DNA of 64,000 bases from assembly GCA_902826835.1 (NCBI GenBank), contig CADEGH010000030.1:1-64000 (forward strand), in the 5' to 3' direction. The notes below the pieces were generated by a model. The model had not been told where the DNA came from, made no database searches, and saw nothing but the letters and a program-made list of their open reading frames with translations. The position numbers were made by a program, and so were the translations under genes. This DNA comes from an uncultured bacterium. Lineage in GTDB: Bacteria; Planctomycetota; GCA-002687715. This document shows positions 9,702 to 18,554 of the stretch, piece by piece; position 1 is the stretch's first letter; each line of letters starts with the position of its first letter.

Positions 9702-9732
9702 GTGGTGGCCACATTTATTGCGTTGCCACCAC
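9702..9732. promoter_or_regulatory. inverted repeat in 5' region of secreted protein gene
   Basis: Perfect 8-base arms GTGGTGGC (9702-9709) and GCCACCAC (9725-9732) enclose a 15-base AT-richer loop. It lies 59 bases before the ATG at 9792 in an otherwise GC-rich gap. It could be an mRNA stem-loop, an operator, or a terminator for the amidase gene; there is no T-run. Confidence 0.35.
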
Positions 9733-9791
9733 CCAAAGAACATCCCTCTCCTCGCGCCTCAAACACAAGGCACCCTTCAAGGAGAAGTCCG

Positions 9792-11105
9792 ATGCGTTCC
9801 CTGGTCACTCTCGCGCTCGTCGCGAGCGCTCTGCTCGTCTGTCCGCTGGTCGCCCAAAACCAAGATGCCGTCCCTCCCTGCGTATTGGGCGACGGCCTGA
9901 ACAACGTGGCCTGCGGCACCGTCACGACGCCGAGCCTTCCCACGTTCCCCCTTCACATCGATGTCGGCGCAGATTGGGCCTGCACAACCTGCGTCGGAGG
10001 AGGCCTCACCGTGCTCAACTTGCAGATGCTGATCGGAGCGCCGATCTTCATCACCTGCGAGCAAGCGGTCGTGCCTTACCAGTTCACGGTCTTTGACCCC
10101 TCCACCAACACCACGGTGATCTACGGAGACTTCGCGACCCAATTCCTGGTGCTCAAGTACGCGCGGACCTGGACCGAGTCGTTGACCGGCGGGCAGTCGG
10201 TGCGGGTGTATCGCTTCCTCGTGAACGGCGATCTCATTCCTATCGCGGCTAGCGGCCCCCTCAACGCCTGCAACTTCCCCACCACCTTGAATACCTTCGG
10301 TGCGATCTGGGTCAACGGATTCATCGATTACGGCTGCCGCAACGGCGGCCAACAATTCGATGTCGCGGTGGGACTCCAGTACCTCCCCGGCGGGCTCTCG
10401 CACAACGGGGGCACTGCCACCCAACCCGCGGATTCCGCGCGTCCCCTGCCCTTCCCTGTGGCGGTTGCCGTCAATCCCGTCTACATCACCTCCCCCGGAA
10501 ACTTCAACTACACCGCCGGGCCCGCCGGTGGACCCATGCCACTCGGCGCCTCGACCGGGGAAGACTGGCGCAATTCGGGCGTCAACGGTACCTGCCTCGG
10601 CGAAGGTGGCCTCGCGAACCAGACCATCCAACAATTCGGCCGAGCCTGCATCGGCAGCGGATCCACCGGCCGATTCGACTGGGGCAACCTGTTCACCTCG
10701 TTCGGCCCGGGCGGAGTGCGCCAATTCGACCTCGACGTCACCTGCGGCATGGTCGGGACCTCGTTCGCTACCCGAGTCTGGGCGGGAGCGCCGCCGATCA
10801 TCAGCGGCCTCGGCACCAACAACCTCGGGAACTTCAACGCCCCCCCCGGCATCTACCCGGAAAACCGGGAGCTGCACTTCCACGCTGCCCCCTTCGTGAA
10901 CGACCTCGTCATCCCCGAGGGAACTCGTCAGTACTTGGTCGGAGTCACCACCTCCTCGGCAATCCCGACGATCAGCAGCGACCACTTCGGCGGGACCTTC
11001 AGCCGCGCCACGGACCTGGGTTCGCTCGAGAACCTCTTCACGGGCCAACCGGTGTTCGGGATCCCGGCGATCAGCCGCACCCACTTCGGTTCCATGATGC
11101 CGTGA
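9792..11105 (+). CDS. secreted protein of unknown function
   Basis: I do not recognise a family. The ATG at 9792 follows a strong ribosome site (AAGGAG at 9777-9782). The 437-residue product starts with a signal peptide (MRSLVTLALVASALLVCPLVA) and is rich in Gly, Asn, Thr and aromatic residues, as in extracellular beta-rich proteins. Cysteines occur in pairs early in the mature chain (CVLGDGLNNVAC and CTTC) and again later, so disulfides are likely. No transmembrane helix, TIG repeat or catalytic motif is evident. It is followed 65 bases later by a GlcG-like gene with a strong stem-loop between them, so it is probably transcribed on its own. Confidence 0.75.
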   Translation: MRSLVTLALVASALLVCPLVAQNQDAVPPCVLGDGLNNVACGTVTTPSLPTFPLHIDVGADWACTTCVGGGLTVLNLQMLIGAPIFITCEQAVVPYQFTVFDPSTNTTVIYGDFATQFLVLKYARTWTESLTGGQSVRVYRFLVNGDLIPIAASGPLNACNFPTTLNTFGAIWVNGFIDYGCRNGGQQFDVAVGLQYLPGGLSHNGGTATQPADSARPLPFPVAVAVNPVYITSPGNFNYTAGPAGGPMPLGASTGEDWRNSGVNGTCLGEGGLANQTIQQFGRACIGSGSTGRFDWGNLFTSFGPGGVRQFDLDVTCGMVGTSFATRVWAGAPPIISGLGTNNLGNFNAPPGIYPENRELHFHAAPFVNDLVIPEGTRQYLVGVTTSSAIPTISSDHFGGTFSRATDLGSLENLFTGQPVFGIPAISRTHFGSMMP

Positions 11106-11115
11106 AGTCGGGCGA

Positions 11116-11163
11116 GCTTCTCGTAGGATCCACCCCCCCGAATTGTCGGGACCTACGAGAAGC
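11116..11163 (+). promoter_or_regulatory. large stem-loop before the GlcG-like gene
   Basis: Perfect 12-base arms GCTTCTCGTAGG (11116-11127) and CCTACGAGAAGC (11152-11163) enclose 24 bases that can form an inner hairpin (CCCGA-ATTG-TCGGG). The 3' arm contains GAGAAG, the only ribosome-site-like sequence before the ATG at 11171, so the fold could hide it. It may instead end transcription of the upstream gene, although no T-run follows. Confidence 0.5.
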
Positions 11164-11170
11164 CCACGCC

Positions 11171-11569
11171 ATGATCACCCTTGCCGACGCCCGTCGCATC
11201 ATCGCCGCCGCCGAAAAGAAGGCGAACAAGATCAAACAGCCCATGAACATCGCGGTGGCGGACAGCGGGGGCAACCTCGTCGCTCACGTCCGCATGGACG
11301 GCGCGTGGATCGGTTCGATCGACATCTCGATCAAGAAGGCCTACACCTCCCGCGCGTTCGACATCGCCACCAAGGACTTGGCCGAACACAGCCAATCAGG
11401 CAACCAGTTCTTCGGCATCCACGCTTCAAATGGCGGCAAGATCATGATCTTCGCCGGTGGCATTCCCCTCCGGAAAGACGGAGTCGTCGTGGGCGCGATC
11501 GGAGTCAGTGGCGGTTCCGGCGAGCAGGATCACGCGGTCGCCGAAGCGGGGGCCGCAGCCTACGCCTGA
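11171..11569 (+). CDS. GlcG/HbpS family heme-binding-like protein
   Basis: From the ATG at 11171 the protein has 132 residues, the usual size for the family once called DUF336. Typical features are the start MITLADARRIIAAAEKKA, the MNIAVADSGGNLVAHVRMD strand-turn, SIKKAYTSRAF, and the C-terminal PLRKDGVVVGAIGVSGGSG. Family members fold like Roadblock/profilin domains; HbpS binds heme and some members sit in glycolate operons. No signal peptide is present and the local role is unknown. The stop codon abuts the stop of the FHA gene on the other strand (TGATCA). A longer upstream frame is possible but would run through the stem-loop. Confidence 0.85.
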   Translation: MITLADARRIIAAAEKKANKIKQPMNIAVADSGGNLVAHVRMDGAWIGSIDISIKKAYTSRAFDIATKDLAEHSQSGNQFFGIHASNGGKIMIFAGGIPLRKDGVVVGAIGVSGGSGEQDHAVAEAGAAAYA

Positions 11570-12709
11570 TCAGCGCCGGCCCGCAGAGAAATAGTACGCC
11601 GCCGCCACGGCCGCCGCGACTCCGGCCAGCAAGATGAGCCACAGCACGCGGCGCTGGCTCGACACGTTGCGTTCGTGATGCGGCGCCTTCACCAAGGCCG
11701 CCGACCAAGCCGCCACGGTGAGGCGGCCGGCCTGAATCAGCTCGGCCGACGGATGGCGTCCCTCGTAGCGCAGGGCCCGGCTTTGCGCCGCCGCTTCCTT
11801 CTTCGTGAGCGACCCGTCTTCCACCAAGGTTTCGAGCGCGTGTTCGTAAATCTGGAGCGGGAAGGGCTTGCCGGTCGGATCCTGGTCGAAAATGAACAGG
11901 CACTCGATCTTGCCGAGGGTGATCCGGGCGTCCCGACCCAAGAGTCTCACTTCGCGCGGAGCCAATTCTTGGCCGTCGAGCTTGGTGCCGTTGCGCGAGC
12001 CCAAGTCGCGGATCACGAATCGCCCGTATTCGAAGGTGATCGCCGCGTGGACCGAGGAGACACTTTCGTCGTCGAGGACACAGTCGACTCCGCTGTCTGC
12101 CCGGTGGCTGCGTCCGAAGACTATCGAGGGGCGCTCAAGAACCACCGTGCGCCGTTCGGTGGGCAGGACCACGATCACCCGCGGATGCGCCGCCACGAAC
12201 GAGCGCTGTTGGTCGGGAGCGAGAGGTTCCGCTTGTTCGGGCCGCAGCAGACCCTCCCAAGCTTCGCGGACGGAATCGGTGGTCGAAATGCCATGCGCCC
12301 GCTCGCGACCGGGCGGCGAATGCGGGACCGGCGGGAGCGCGCGGGCCGTCTCCGCCGCCGCGAAGGCGGACTTCCCCCCCGTGGACGCCTCTTGCAAAGT
12401 GCCGCCCGCGAGCACGACCTGGATCTCCGTCTTACCCAAGAAGATCCGAACCCCAGGCCGGAGCAACTCCGAATCGTCCTTCTCAAGGATCCGTCCTCCC
12501 TCGACCCGGGACTTGTTCAAGCTGCCGAGGTCGACTAGCGCCAGTTCTCCCTCCGCAGCTTTGACCACTGCAGCGTGGAAGCCCGAAACCTTCGAATCAT
12601 CAAGGACGATTCGGTTGTCCGGGTGCCGGCCGAAGGTCAAACCTTCGACCAGAGGCACCGACACGACCGGTTTCTGCGGGCTGAGGATCCGGAGTTCCAG
12701 GGCAGGCAT
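11570..12709 (-). CDS. tail-anchored protein with two FHA domains
   Basis: The 379-residue protein has two forkhead-associated domains. FHA1 spans about 18-97 with GRHPDNRIVLDD, SGFHA and LGSLNKSRV. FHA2 spans about 190-280 with FGRSHRADSGVDCVL, SSVHA and DLGSRNGTKLDG. FHA2 has the classical GR, SxxH and NG residues that bind phosphothreonine; FHA1 is more divergent (N-K in place of N-G). A C-terminal helix (LWLILLAGVAAAVAAAYYF) would anchor it with the FHA domains in the cytoplasm. A phosphopeptide reader for the Ser/Thr kinases encoded elsewhere in the window is plausible, though not adjacent to either. Confidence 0.88.
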   Translation of the reverse strand: MPALELRILSPQKPVVSVPLVEGLTFGRHPDNRIVLDDSKVSGFHAAVVKAAEGELALVDLGSLNKSRVEGGRILEKDDSELLRPGVRIFLGKTEIQVVLAGGTLQEASTGGKSAFAAAETARALPPVPHSPPGRERAHGISTTDSVREAWEGLLRPEQAEPLAPDQQRSFVAAHPRVIVVLPTERRTVVLERPSIVFGRSHRADSGVDCVLDDESVSSVHAAITFEYGRFVIRDLGSRNGTKLDGQELAPREVRLLGRDARITLGKIECLFIFDQDPTGKPFPLQIYEHALETLVEDGSLTKKEAAAQSRALRYEGRHPSAELIQAGRLTVAAWSAALVKAPHHERNVSSQRRVLWLILLAGVAAAVAAAYYFSAGRR

Positions 12710-12831
12710 AGGTGGGGCGGGATCTTACGCGGAACCCCCGCGGTCCAATCGCAGCTCTTTCGAGATAGACGCCGGGGCGGTGTGCTTTCCCGGCCGAGTT
12801 CGGATATCACGGCTCTCGCGGAGACCACGGA

Positions 12832-14346
12832 ATGCACGAAGCAGTCAAGACCCTCGGACTTTCGGAAATCAATGACGGCGCTCACGACGGCGCCGGCTTC
12901 CTGCCCTGCCGGGGGGTCATTTTGGAGTCCCGGTCGCCCGCCACCGGTGAACTCTTGGGCCGGGTCCGTCAAGCCGACGCGGAGACTTACGAGAAGATCG
13001 TGCAGGGCGCAGAATCCGCCTTCAAGAAGTGGCGGGAAGTGCCGGCTCCGAAGCGAGGCGAGGTCATCCGCCAAATTGGCGAAGTCCTCCGGCAAAAGAA
13101 GGCCGAGCTCGGTCGCCTCGTGAGCCTGGAGATGGGCAAGATCGCCTCCGAAGGCCAAGGCGAAGTCCAGGAAATGATCGACATCTGCGACTTCGCGGTC
13201 GGACTCTCGCGCCAGCTATACGGCTCCACGATGCACAGCGAGCGCCCGGTGCACCGCATGTACGAGCAGTGGCATCCGATGGGCATCGTCGCGATCATCA
13301 CCGCCTTCAATTTTCCGGTCGCGGTGTGGTCTTGGAACAGCGCGCTCGCGGCCGTCTGCGGCAACAGCATGATCTGGAAGCCGTCGCCCAAAACCCCGCT
13401 CTGCGCCCTCGCCACTCAGCGATTGCTGGAGCCGATCGCGAAAGCGCACGGGCTCGAGGGTCTCTTCAGCCTGGTCCTCGGCCCCGACGCCGAGATCGGC
13501 GAACGCCTCGTGGCAGACCCGCGAGTTCCCATCGTCTCTGCGACCGGTTCCTCGCGCATGGGCAAGCGGGTCGGCCAGGTGGTGGCCAGTCGTTTCGGGC
13601 GTTCGATTCTAGAGCTGGGTGGCAACAACGCGATCATCGCTCTCCCCGACTGTGATCAAGACCTCTTGCTGCGGGCGGTGCTGTTCGGAGCGGTCGGCAC
13701 CGCGGGTCAGCGTTGCACGACGACGCGACGCCTGTTCCTGCACGAGACGATCGCCGATGCCGTTCTTGCGCGCTTGCTCAAAGCGTACGGGAGCGTGCGC
13801 ATCGGTGACCCTCTCGATCCGACGACCCTGATGGGTCCGCTCATCGACGACCTCGCGGTCCAGCAGATGATGCACGCGCTCGAACAGGTGAAGCAGGAAG
13901 GCGGCAAGATCCTCGTCGGCGGGAAGAAACTCGACCGACCCGGCCACTTCGTCGAGCCGACGGTGGTCTTGGCCCATGCCGGCATGAAGATCTGGCGCGA
14001 AGAGACTTTCGCCCCGATCCTCTACGTCTTCCGCTACTCCAAGTTCGAAGAAGCTCTCGAACTCCACAACTCCGTCGAGCAGGGCCTCTCGTCTTCGATA
14101 TTCACCCGCGACCTCATCACCGCCGAGCGCTTCCTCGCCGCCTCCGGATCCGACTGCGGCATTGCCAATGTCAACATTGGCACGAGCGGCGCCGAAATCG
14201 GCGGCGCCTTTGGCGGCGAAAAGTCCACGGGTGGTGGCCGCGAAGCCGGCTCCGACTCCTGGAAGCAATACATGCGCCGTCAAACCAACACCATCAATTG
14301 GTCCAAAGACCTCCCGCTCGCCCAGGGCGTGAAATTCGACATTTAG
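12832..14346 (+). CDS. amaB: ALDH7-type dehydrogenase (alpha-aminoadipic semialdehyde/P6C type)
   Basis: This 504-residue NAD-dependent aldehyde dehydrogenase has the antiquitin (ALDH7) fingerprints ELGGNNAII (261-269) and GQRCTTTRRL around the catalytic C295. E261 is the general base, N160 stabilises the thiohemiacetal (AFNFP) and K183 binds NAD (IWKPS). ALDH7 members oxidise alpha-aminoadipic semialdehyde in lysine breakdown; close bacterial homologues are called AmaB or piperidine-6-carboxylate dehydrogenase. It stands alone on the plus strand, without other lysine-catabolic genes beside it; the lysine aminomutase operon is 40 kb away. Enzyme class is certain, exact substrate likely. Confidence 0.88.
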   Translation: MHEAVKTLGLSEINDGAHDGAGFLPCRGVILESRSPATGELLGRVRQADAETYEKIVQGAESAFKKWREVPAPKRGEVIRQIGEVLRQKKAELGRLVSLEMGKIASEGQGEVQEMIDICDFAVGLSRQLYGSTMHSERPVHRMYEQWHPMGIVAIITAFNFPVAVWSWNSALAAVCGNSMIWKPSPKTPLCALATQRLLEPIAKAHGLEGLFSLVLGPDAEIGERLVADPRVPIVSATGSSRMGKRVGQVVASRFGRSILELGGNNAIIALPDCDQDLLLRAVLFGAVGTAGQRCTTTRRLFLHETIADAVLARLLKAYGSVRIGDPLDPTTLMGPLIDDLAVQQMMHALEQVKQEGGKILVGGKKLDRPGHFVEPTVVLAHAGMKIWREETFAPILYVFRYSKFEEALELHNSVEQGLSSSIFTRDLITAERFLAASGSDCGIANVNIGTSGAEIGGAFGGEKSTGGGREAGSDSWKQYMRRQTNTINWSKDLPLAQGVKFDI

Positions 14347-14370
14347 CGCCTCTCCGGCGCCGCTGCGAGA

Positions 14371-14931
14371 TCACTCGCGGACAAACGGCAACCGCCGCAG
14401 TTCTTCCTTGGCGAGATCCAGGGAGGGAAGTGGCAAAGAAGGACAATCACAGGGATTCACCCAATTCTCCACCGCCGCGTCCATCATGGCCCCTCGTTCG
14501 GCCCGCGACCACACCCTGCTTCTCTTCTGTCGCTCGCTCTCGTCGATTCCGCGTTGCCCAGCCAGTGCCAATATCCACGTTTCGATCGACCAAGTCGGAG
14601 CCCAGATCACGATTCGGTCTTGCGCAGCACGAGCGAGTAACCCTTCGTACGACTTCGTACGGGAAATCGATCCGTCCCCATCACCATCCGCAACCAGCAA
14701 GAACCCGCGATTGACTTGATGGCGCGCGGCACGTGACCGACCTTGTATTGTCGCACACTGTAGGCTCAACCATTTCTTGGCGTCCCCATCGCCTGAGGGT
14801 GCCCGATTGAAATGGAAGTGCCGGTGGGACAAGGACCCCAGGTTCGGCAGTGCGAAGAGCCGACGCACAAAATCCTCGTGCTCTCGATCCTCGCACCAAA
14901 CTTCGAGCCGGCCCTGATCAAGCCTGCTCAC
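14371..14931 (-). CDS. TOPRIM-like protein paired with ABC-type ATPase
   Basis: The preferred start is the GTG at 14931, which has GGAG seven bases upstream and overlaps the ATPase gene by 14 bases; this gives 186 residues. The N-terminal WCEDREHEDFVRRLF places an acidic residue at E14 in a strand-helix turn. LLVADGDGDGS (D82, D84, D86) resembles a TOPRIM DxD, and SIETWILALAG (E117) resembles the later motif in DUF3226/DUF4276-type TOPRIM proteins. Such domains are often nucleases when coupled to OLD-like or ABC-like ATPases. The extra Gly-Asp repeat is unusual. Assignment rests on motif order only, and the nuclease role is inference. Confidence 0.6.
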   Translation of the reverse strand: MSRLDQGRLEVWCEDREHEDFVRRLFALPNLGSLSHRHFHFNRAPSGDGDAKKWLSLQCATIQGRSRAARHQVNRGFLLVADGDGDGSISRTKSYEGLLARAAQDRIVIWAPTWSIETWILALAGQRGIDESERQKRSRVWSRAERGAMMDAAVENWVNPCDCPSLPLPSLDLAKEELRRLPFVRE

Positions 14932-16036
14932 TGCGAGGCTCCAATCGCAGTAACTCGGACGCTTTGAGTCCGAGCGAAGCATCGAAGCTCATTTTCTCGG
15001 ATCTAGTTGGACCACCCTCGTCGCGATGAAAGAGAAGGATGTTGTCCGGGGCCAAGTAATCGATCACCTCCGGATGGTGCGAAAGCACAAGGAGCGTCGA
15101 GCCATGATCGAGCGCCGCGTCCCGCATCTGGCTCAACCAAGGCTGGATTTCGTGGGTGGCGACAAAATTGTCGGGCTCGTCGAAAACGACAAGGCTTGCT
15201 CCGGACTTAGCGACGACGCGGAGCACAGTGTAGAGGACGACCAAAGTCCGCTGACCATCGGAGAGTTCATCGAGCCCGAGCGGAATCTTCTTGCCGGCAT
15301 GTGTCGATTCGAACGAGAGAAAGCGCGCATCGGTTCCCGCTCGAAGTAGTTGGATCGAGTCGAGTCCACCGAGGATGGGTGAGAGATCAGCTCGGAGGGT
15401 TTCATGCAGTCCCGGATCAGTCTGAATCAACCCCCGGTACCAAGAACTGAAATTGGAAGCATCCCGCAGAATCGACGGGGAATCCCGCTGGCTGAACGGC
15501 TCCATCCGGCGAGGCTCGATATGGAACAAACAGAGGCCGAAAAGCCACCTCTTGAAGGCCATGATGAGTTGGTTGTCGGGACGCTCTTCCAGGAGAGGCA
15601 GGAATGAACGACTCGGACTGAAAGGGAATTGCGCTCTCGGAGCCGTGCTTGGTCGATCTCCATAAAGTGAGACCTCTCCCTCAGCGAATCGGTACAGAAT
15701 TTGATCGCCGAAAAAGAGCTCTTCCGTCTTCGTCGCCGTCGAAAAGCGCTTGACGTCGTGATTGCAGGCCAACTTGTAGCGGAAACTGCCAAAGCCGGGA
15801 GCCTCCACGTCGAGCTCGAGCGACTGATCCGACCGGGTGACCCAACGCGTCAAGCTACGCCAAGCGACGCTCGGATACGTCTGCCCTTCAAGCAGGAAGT
15901 CCTGTAAGAAGCTGAGTACATCAAAAATCGTGGACTTGCCCGACCCGTTAGCCCCGACGAGCGCGGCTACGCGTCCCGGCTCCATCGTGAAGTTGCTGAG
16001 GCAACGAAAGTTATCGACGTAGAGGCGTTTCAGCAT
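14918..16036 (-). CDS. ABC-type ATPase of the AAA_15/AAA_21 (OLD-like) group
   Basis: From the ATG at 16036 the protein has 372 residues. The N-terminal MLKRLYVDNFRCL is the common start of SMC/RecF/OLD-type ATPases. Walker A is GANGSGKST (28-36). The later part has an ABC-signature-like LSDGQR, Walker B VVFDEPDNF and the H-loop LVLSHHPEV. There is no transmembrane segment, so this is not a transporter subunit. A TOPRIM-like partner overlaps its 3' end by 14 bases. Known ATPase-TOPRIM pairs or fusions of this kind include OLD, Gabija and PARIS phage-defence proteins, but other genome-maintenance roles are possible. Confidence 0.85.
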   Translation of the reverse strand: MLKRLYVDNFRCLSNFTMEPGRVAALVGANGSGKSTIFDVLSFLQDFLLEGQTYPSVAWRSLTRWVTRSDQSLELDVEAPGFGSFRYKLACNHDVKRFSTATKTEELFFGDQILYRFAEGEVSLYGDRPSTAPRAQFPFSPSRSFLPLLEERPDNQLIMAFKRWLFGLCLFHIEPRRMEPFSQRDSPSILRDASNFSSWYRGLIQTDPGLHETLRADLSPILGGLDSIQLLRAGTDARFLSFESTHAGKKIPLGLDELSDGQRTLVVLYTVLRVVAKSGASLVVFDEPDNFVATHEIQPWLSQMRDAALDHGSTLLVLSHHPEVIDYLAPDNILLFHRDEGGPTRSEKMSFDASLGLKASELLRLEPRSEQA

Positions 16037-16169
16037 GCGGACTCCGGTTAGGCTCGAACATCTTCGCCCAAGTCGAAGGTGCGTCAAGAGAAACTCGGGC
16101 CCTAAGACCAGCGCTTCGGAACCGGACCTGATCGGCCACTACCGGCCCCACTCCGCTGTCCTCCGGCCA

Positions 16170-18485
16170 TCACCGGGGCGGTTCGGTCGGTTCGTTCATG
16201 CTGTCGATCGCGAGTTGGGCGGCCTTGACCACGGAGGCGTCCGGGTGGGACATGAGGCGAGCGAGTTCGGGAAGGGCGGCCCGCGCCTTCAGGACTCCCA
16301 CGGCTTTGGCGGCGCCTACGAGCACCATCGGGTTGGGATCCGACAGGAGCTTGCGGAGTTCGGCAATCGTCTGGTCGGCGTCGGCGCGCCCCTTCTTCCA
16401 GGCTTCATACTCGGCCTTGGCCTCGCGCACCTTGCGATAAGCCGTGAACTCTTCGTTGGCGGCCGCCCTCACTTTGGGCCGGTGGTCCGAAACCGCGGTC
16501 AGCACTTCGTCCAGGCCGGGCTCGAACAGGCTCGCTCCGAATTGACGAAGTGCCAAGACATAGAGGGACTCCACGGGTCGCAAATCCCCGATCACCCGCA
16601 GCGACCATTCACAGGCCTCCGGTCCGGGGCGGGAGAGGGCCTGCTGCGCCAGGAACGATCGATGCCCGGGATCGCCCCGCTCCCAGTGTTTCGCTGCCAA
16701 ATCGACGAGTTCTTTCGGCCCGAGAACCTCGCAGGCCAGGGTAGCGGCTTTGTCCCAGAACTTGGGGAGCTTGCCGCGTTCCAAACCCAGTCCGGCATCG
16801 ACCCATCGCAAACACGCGGCAGCCGTCTCCGGTCGGGCGCTCGACCACTCCTGGAGGAGCGTCCGGCCGTAGTCATGGATGAACTTCCCGCTCGCGAGGC
16901 CATCCAATATCTTGGGAACGAGCTCCACGTTCTTGGACCGAATGAGCGCGGTCAGCACCGCCTGAGAGTTGCGACCAGAGGAGTCCATCAATGCGTCGAG
17001 ATAGCGCGGAGCGTGCTCAGCCCGCGCCGGCGTATTGGCGACGAATTGATCTTCCCATTCGATGCGCAAGGGCCGAGGCAGGGTGTCGAGTTTCGAGAGC
17101 AGGAGTTGAGCTATAGACTCTTCCTTGATCGACCGCCCGACGAACCGCCCCAACTCGGTGAGTGGGGCTAGTCGACGCTGGCGTTCGGGTGGAAGCGCGA
17201 GCACTGCGGCGAAGATCTTCGGGAAGTGCGACTCCTCTAGCGTTCGAAACGCTTGAGCCCAAGCATGCCAGACGAAGTCCGTCGAGGATACGGGGATGGG
17301 CCGTAATTGGTCGGGAAACGCGATTGGCAAACCGAAAGGAGGATCCTGGAGCCCCCCGATGGCCAAGTCGATTCCACTAGCGAGGTGCATAACCTCGAAA
17401 TAGTCTCTTCGAACCGACTCCTCCCCGGCGTTCATCGCTGCCGCAAGCCCCTCCATGATCCGACTGCGCAAGGCTTCCGCGGAGTCTTCGGGAACTCCCT
17501 TCAGGTCCGAGAGTGCTCGATTGAGCGATTTCCAGGCGAAGCCCCGAGTGTCCACGGACCTCCAATGGGGAATTCGATGGACGATCGTGCGAACGAGCGA
17601 CTGCGTGTCCTTAATCCGTCCAACCGGGGCAATTCGCAGCAATTCCCCGGCGACCGACTCCTCGAGCTTGGGATCGGCCAGCATCTCGATCACCGCGGAT
17701 TCGGACATCGTCCACAGAGACGACTCGATGCGCGATCCGGGGTCACGTCGGTAGGCCGCAAGCAATACCGAAGCGAGAGTGGGGTCCTGTAATCGCGCCA
17801 AGCCTCGCGTGGCTCGTTTCCGGATCTCCGCCACCGGATCATCCAGGAGTCCGAGCAAGAGGCCCCGGTCGTCCGGATGATCCCCGATGACTCCGGCGAG
17901 CGACGCTCGAACCAGGGAGTTGGGCGAAGCGACCCCCTCCCGAATCGCCGTGCGAGCCCGCGGATCCTCGATCATCACCAAGAGCTCCGGCGCGCGCGTC
18001 GGCGACAGGAAGGTGGGAGTCGAAGGGAAGCCGGCGTGGTGCGCGGTCCGGACCGGAATCGGCTGACCGCTGAGCCCCTTCGCGAGGGCCGCTACGGCGT
18101 CCCCGCCGTAAAGCCCGAGCAGGAGCCGCGTTCGTGCGCTCAGCGTTTTCGCCTCGGCGTCGAGTTCCGGGAGAGCCCGGCTCAAGAGCTCGGCGACTCC
18201 TTGTTCGATATCGGACGGAGGAACCGCCGCCGGTGCCCCCGTTCGTGCCGCCTCGAGCTTCGCGATGAGGGCGCGAACTTCGGAGAGTACGCCCTGGTCG
18301 CCCGTGCGCTCCGCACTCGCCGCGGCCGACTCGAGGATTCCGAGCGCCTCCTTTCTGTCTCCTTTGTGCTCGAGGATGTACGCCGCGCGCTCAAGGAGAG
18401 AACGCGCCGACGGCTCCCCCCCCTCCTGCGCAAAGATCGGACCCACCAAGGCGAGGACCAAGAACCAACCAACGATCGGACTCAT
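16170..18485 (-). CDS. secreted HEAT-repeat protein
   Basis: A 771-residue protein with a signal peptide (MSPIVGWFLVLALVGPIFA) and a strong ribosome site (AAGGAGATTTGTC before the ATG). Helical repeats cover most of its length. The clearest HEAT-like units are about 175-280 (PNSLVRASLAGVIGDH and DPVAEIRKRATRGLARLQD) and about 660-765 (DHRPKVRAAANEEF, DPNPMVLVGAAKAVG, PDASVVKAAQLAI). No catalytic motif is seen. HEAT solenoids usually act as protein-binding scaffolds; the partner is unknown. An operator-like palindrome lies about 80 bases upstream of the start. Confidence 0.8.
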   Translation of the reverse strand: MSPIVGWFLVLALVGPIFAQEGGEPSARSLLERAAYILEHKGDRKEALGILESAAASAERTGDQGVLSEVRALIAKLEAARTGAPAAVPPSDIEQGVAELLSRALPELDAEAKTLSARTRLLLGLYGGDAVAALAKGLSGQPIPVRTAHHAGFPSTPTFLSPTRAPELLVMIEDPRARTAIREGVASPNSLVRASLAGVIGDHPDDRGLLLGLLDDPVAEIRKRATRGLARLQDPTLASVLLAAYRRDPGSRIESSLWTMSESAVIEMLADPKLEESVAGELLRIAPVGRIKDTQSLVRTIVHRIPHWRSVDTRGFAWKSLNRALSDLKGVPEDSAEALRSRIMEGLAAAMNAGEESVRRDYFEVMHLASGIDLAIGGLQDPPFGLPIAFPDQLRPIPVSSTDFVWHAWAQAFRTLEESHFPKIFAAVLALPPERQRRLAPLTELGRFVGRSIKEESIAQLLLSKLDTLPRPLRIEWEDQFVANTPARAEHAPRYLDALMDSSGRNSQAVLTALIRSKNVELVPKILDGLASGKFIHDYGRTLLQEWSSARPETAAACLRWVDAGLGLERGKLPKFWDKAATLACEVLGPKELVDLAAKHWERGDPGHRSFLAQQALSRPGPEACEWSLRVIGDLRPVESLYVLALRQFGASLFEPGLDEVLTAVSDHRPKVRAAANEEFTAYRKVREAKAEYEAWKKGRADADQTIAELRKLLSDPNPMVLVGAAKAVGVLKARAALPELARLMSHPDASVVKAAQLAIDSMNEPTEPPR

Positions 18486-18554
18486 GACAAATCTCCTTGC
18501 ACACTTCGACGCCCATCATGCCGAAATCGTGCGGAATTGCCGTGACGGCCCGGT

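Noticed and set aside
9777..11084. 435-residue antisense open frame opposite the secreted protein gene
   Set aside because: Composition is Gly/Arg/Glu rich without motifs; the plus strand has a signal peptide and a strong ribosome site. High GC content creates such shadows.
11567..11572. TGATCA shared by convergent stop codons here and at 23758-23763 as a regulatory site
   Set aside because: It is fully explained by abutting TGA stops on opposite strands and reflects compact packing.
14371..16036. Direct assignment as PARIS, Gabija or OLD
   Set aside because: Both proteins are smaller than the defining members and lack a helicase or full OLD layout; only the ATPase-TOPRIM principle is shared.
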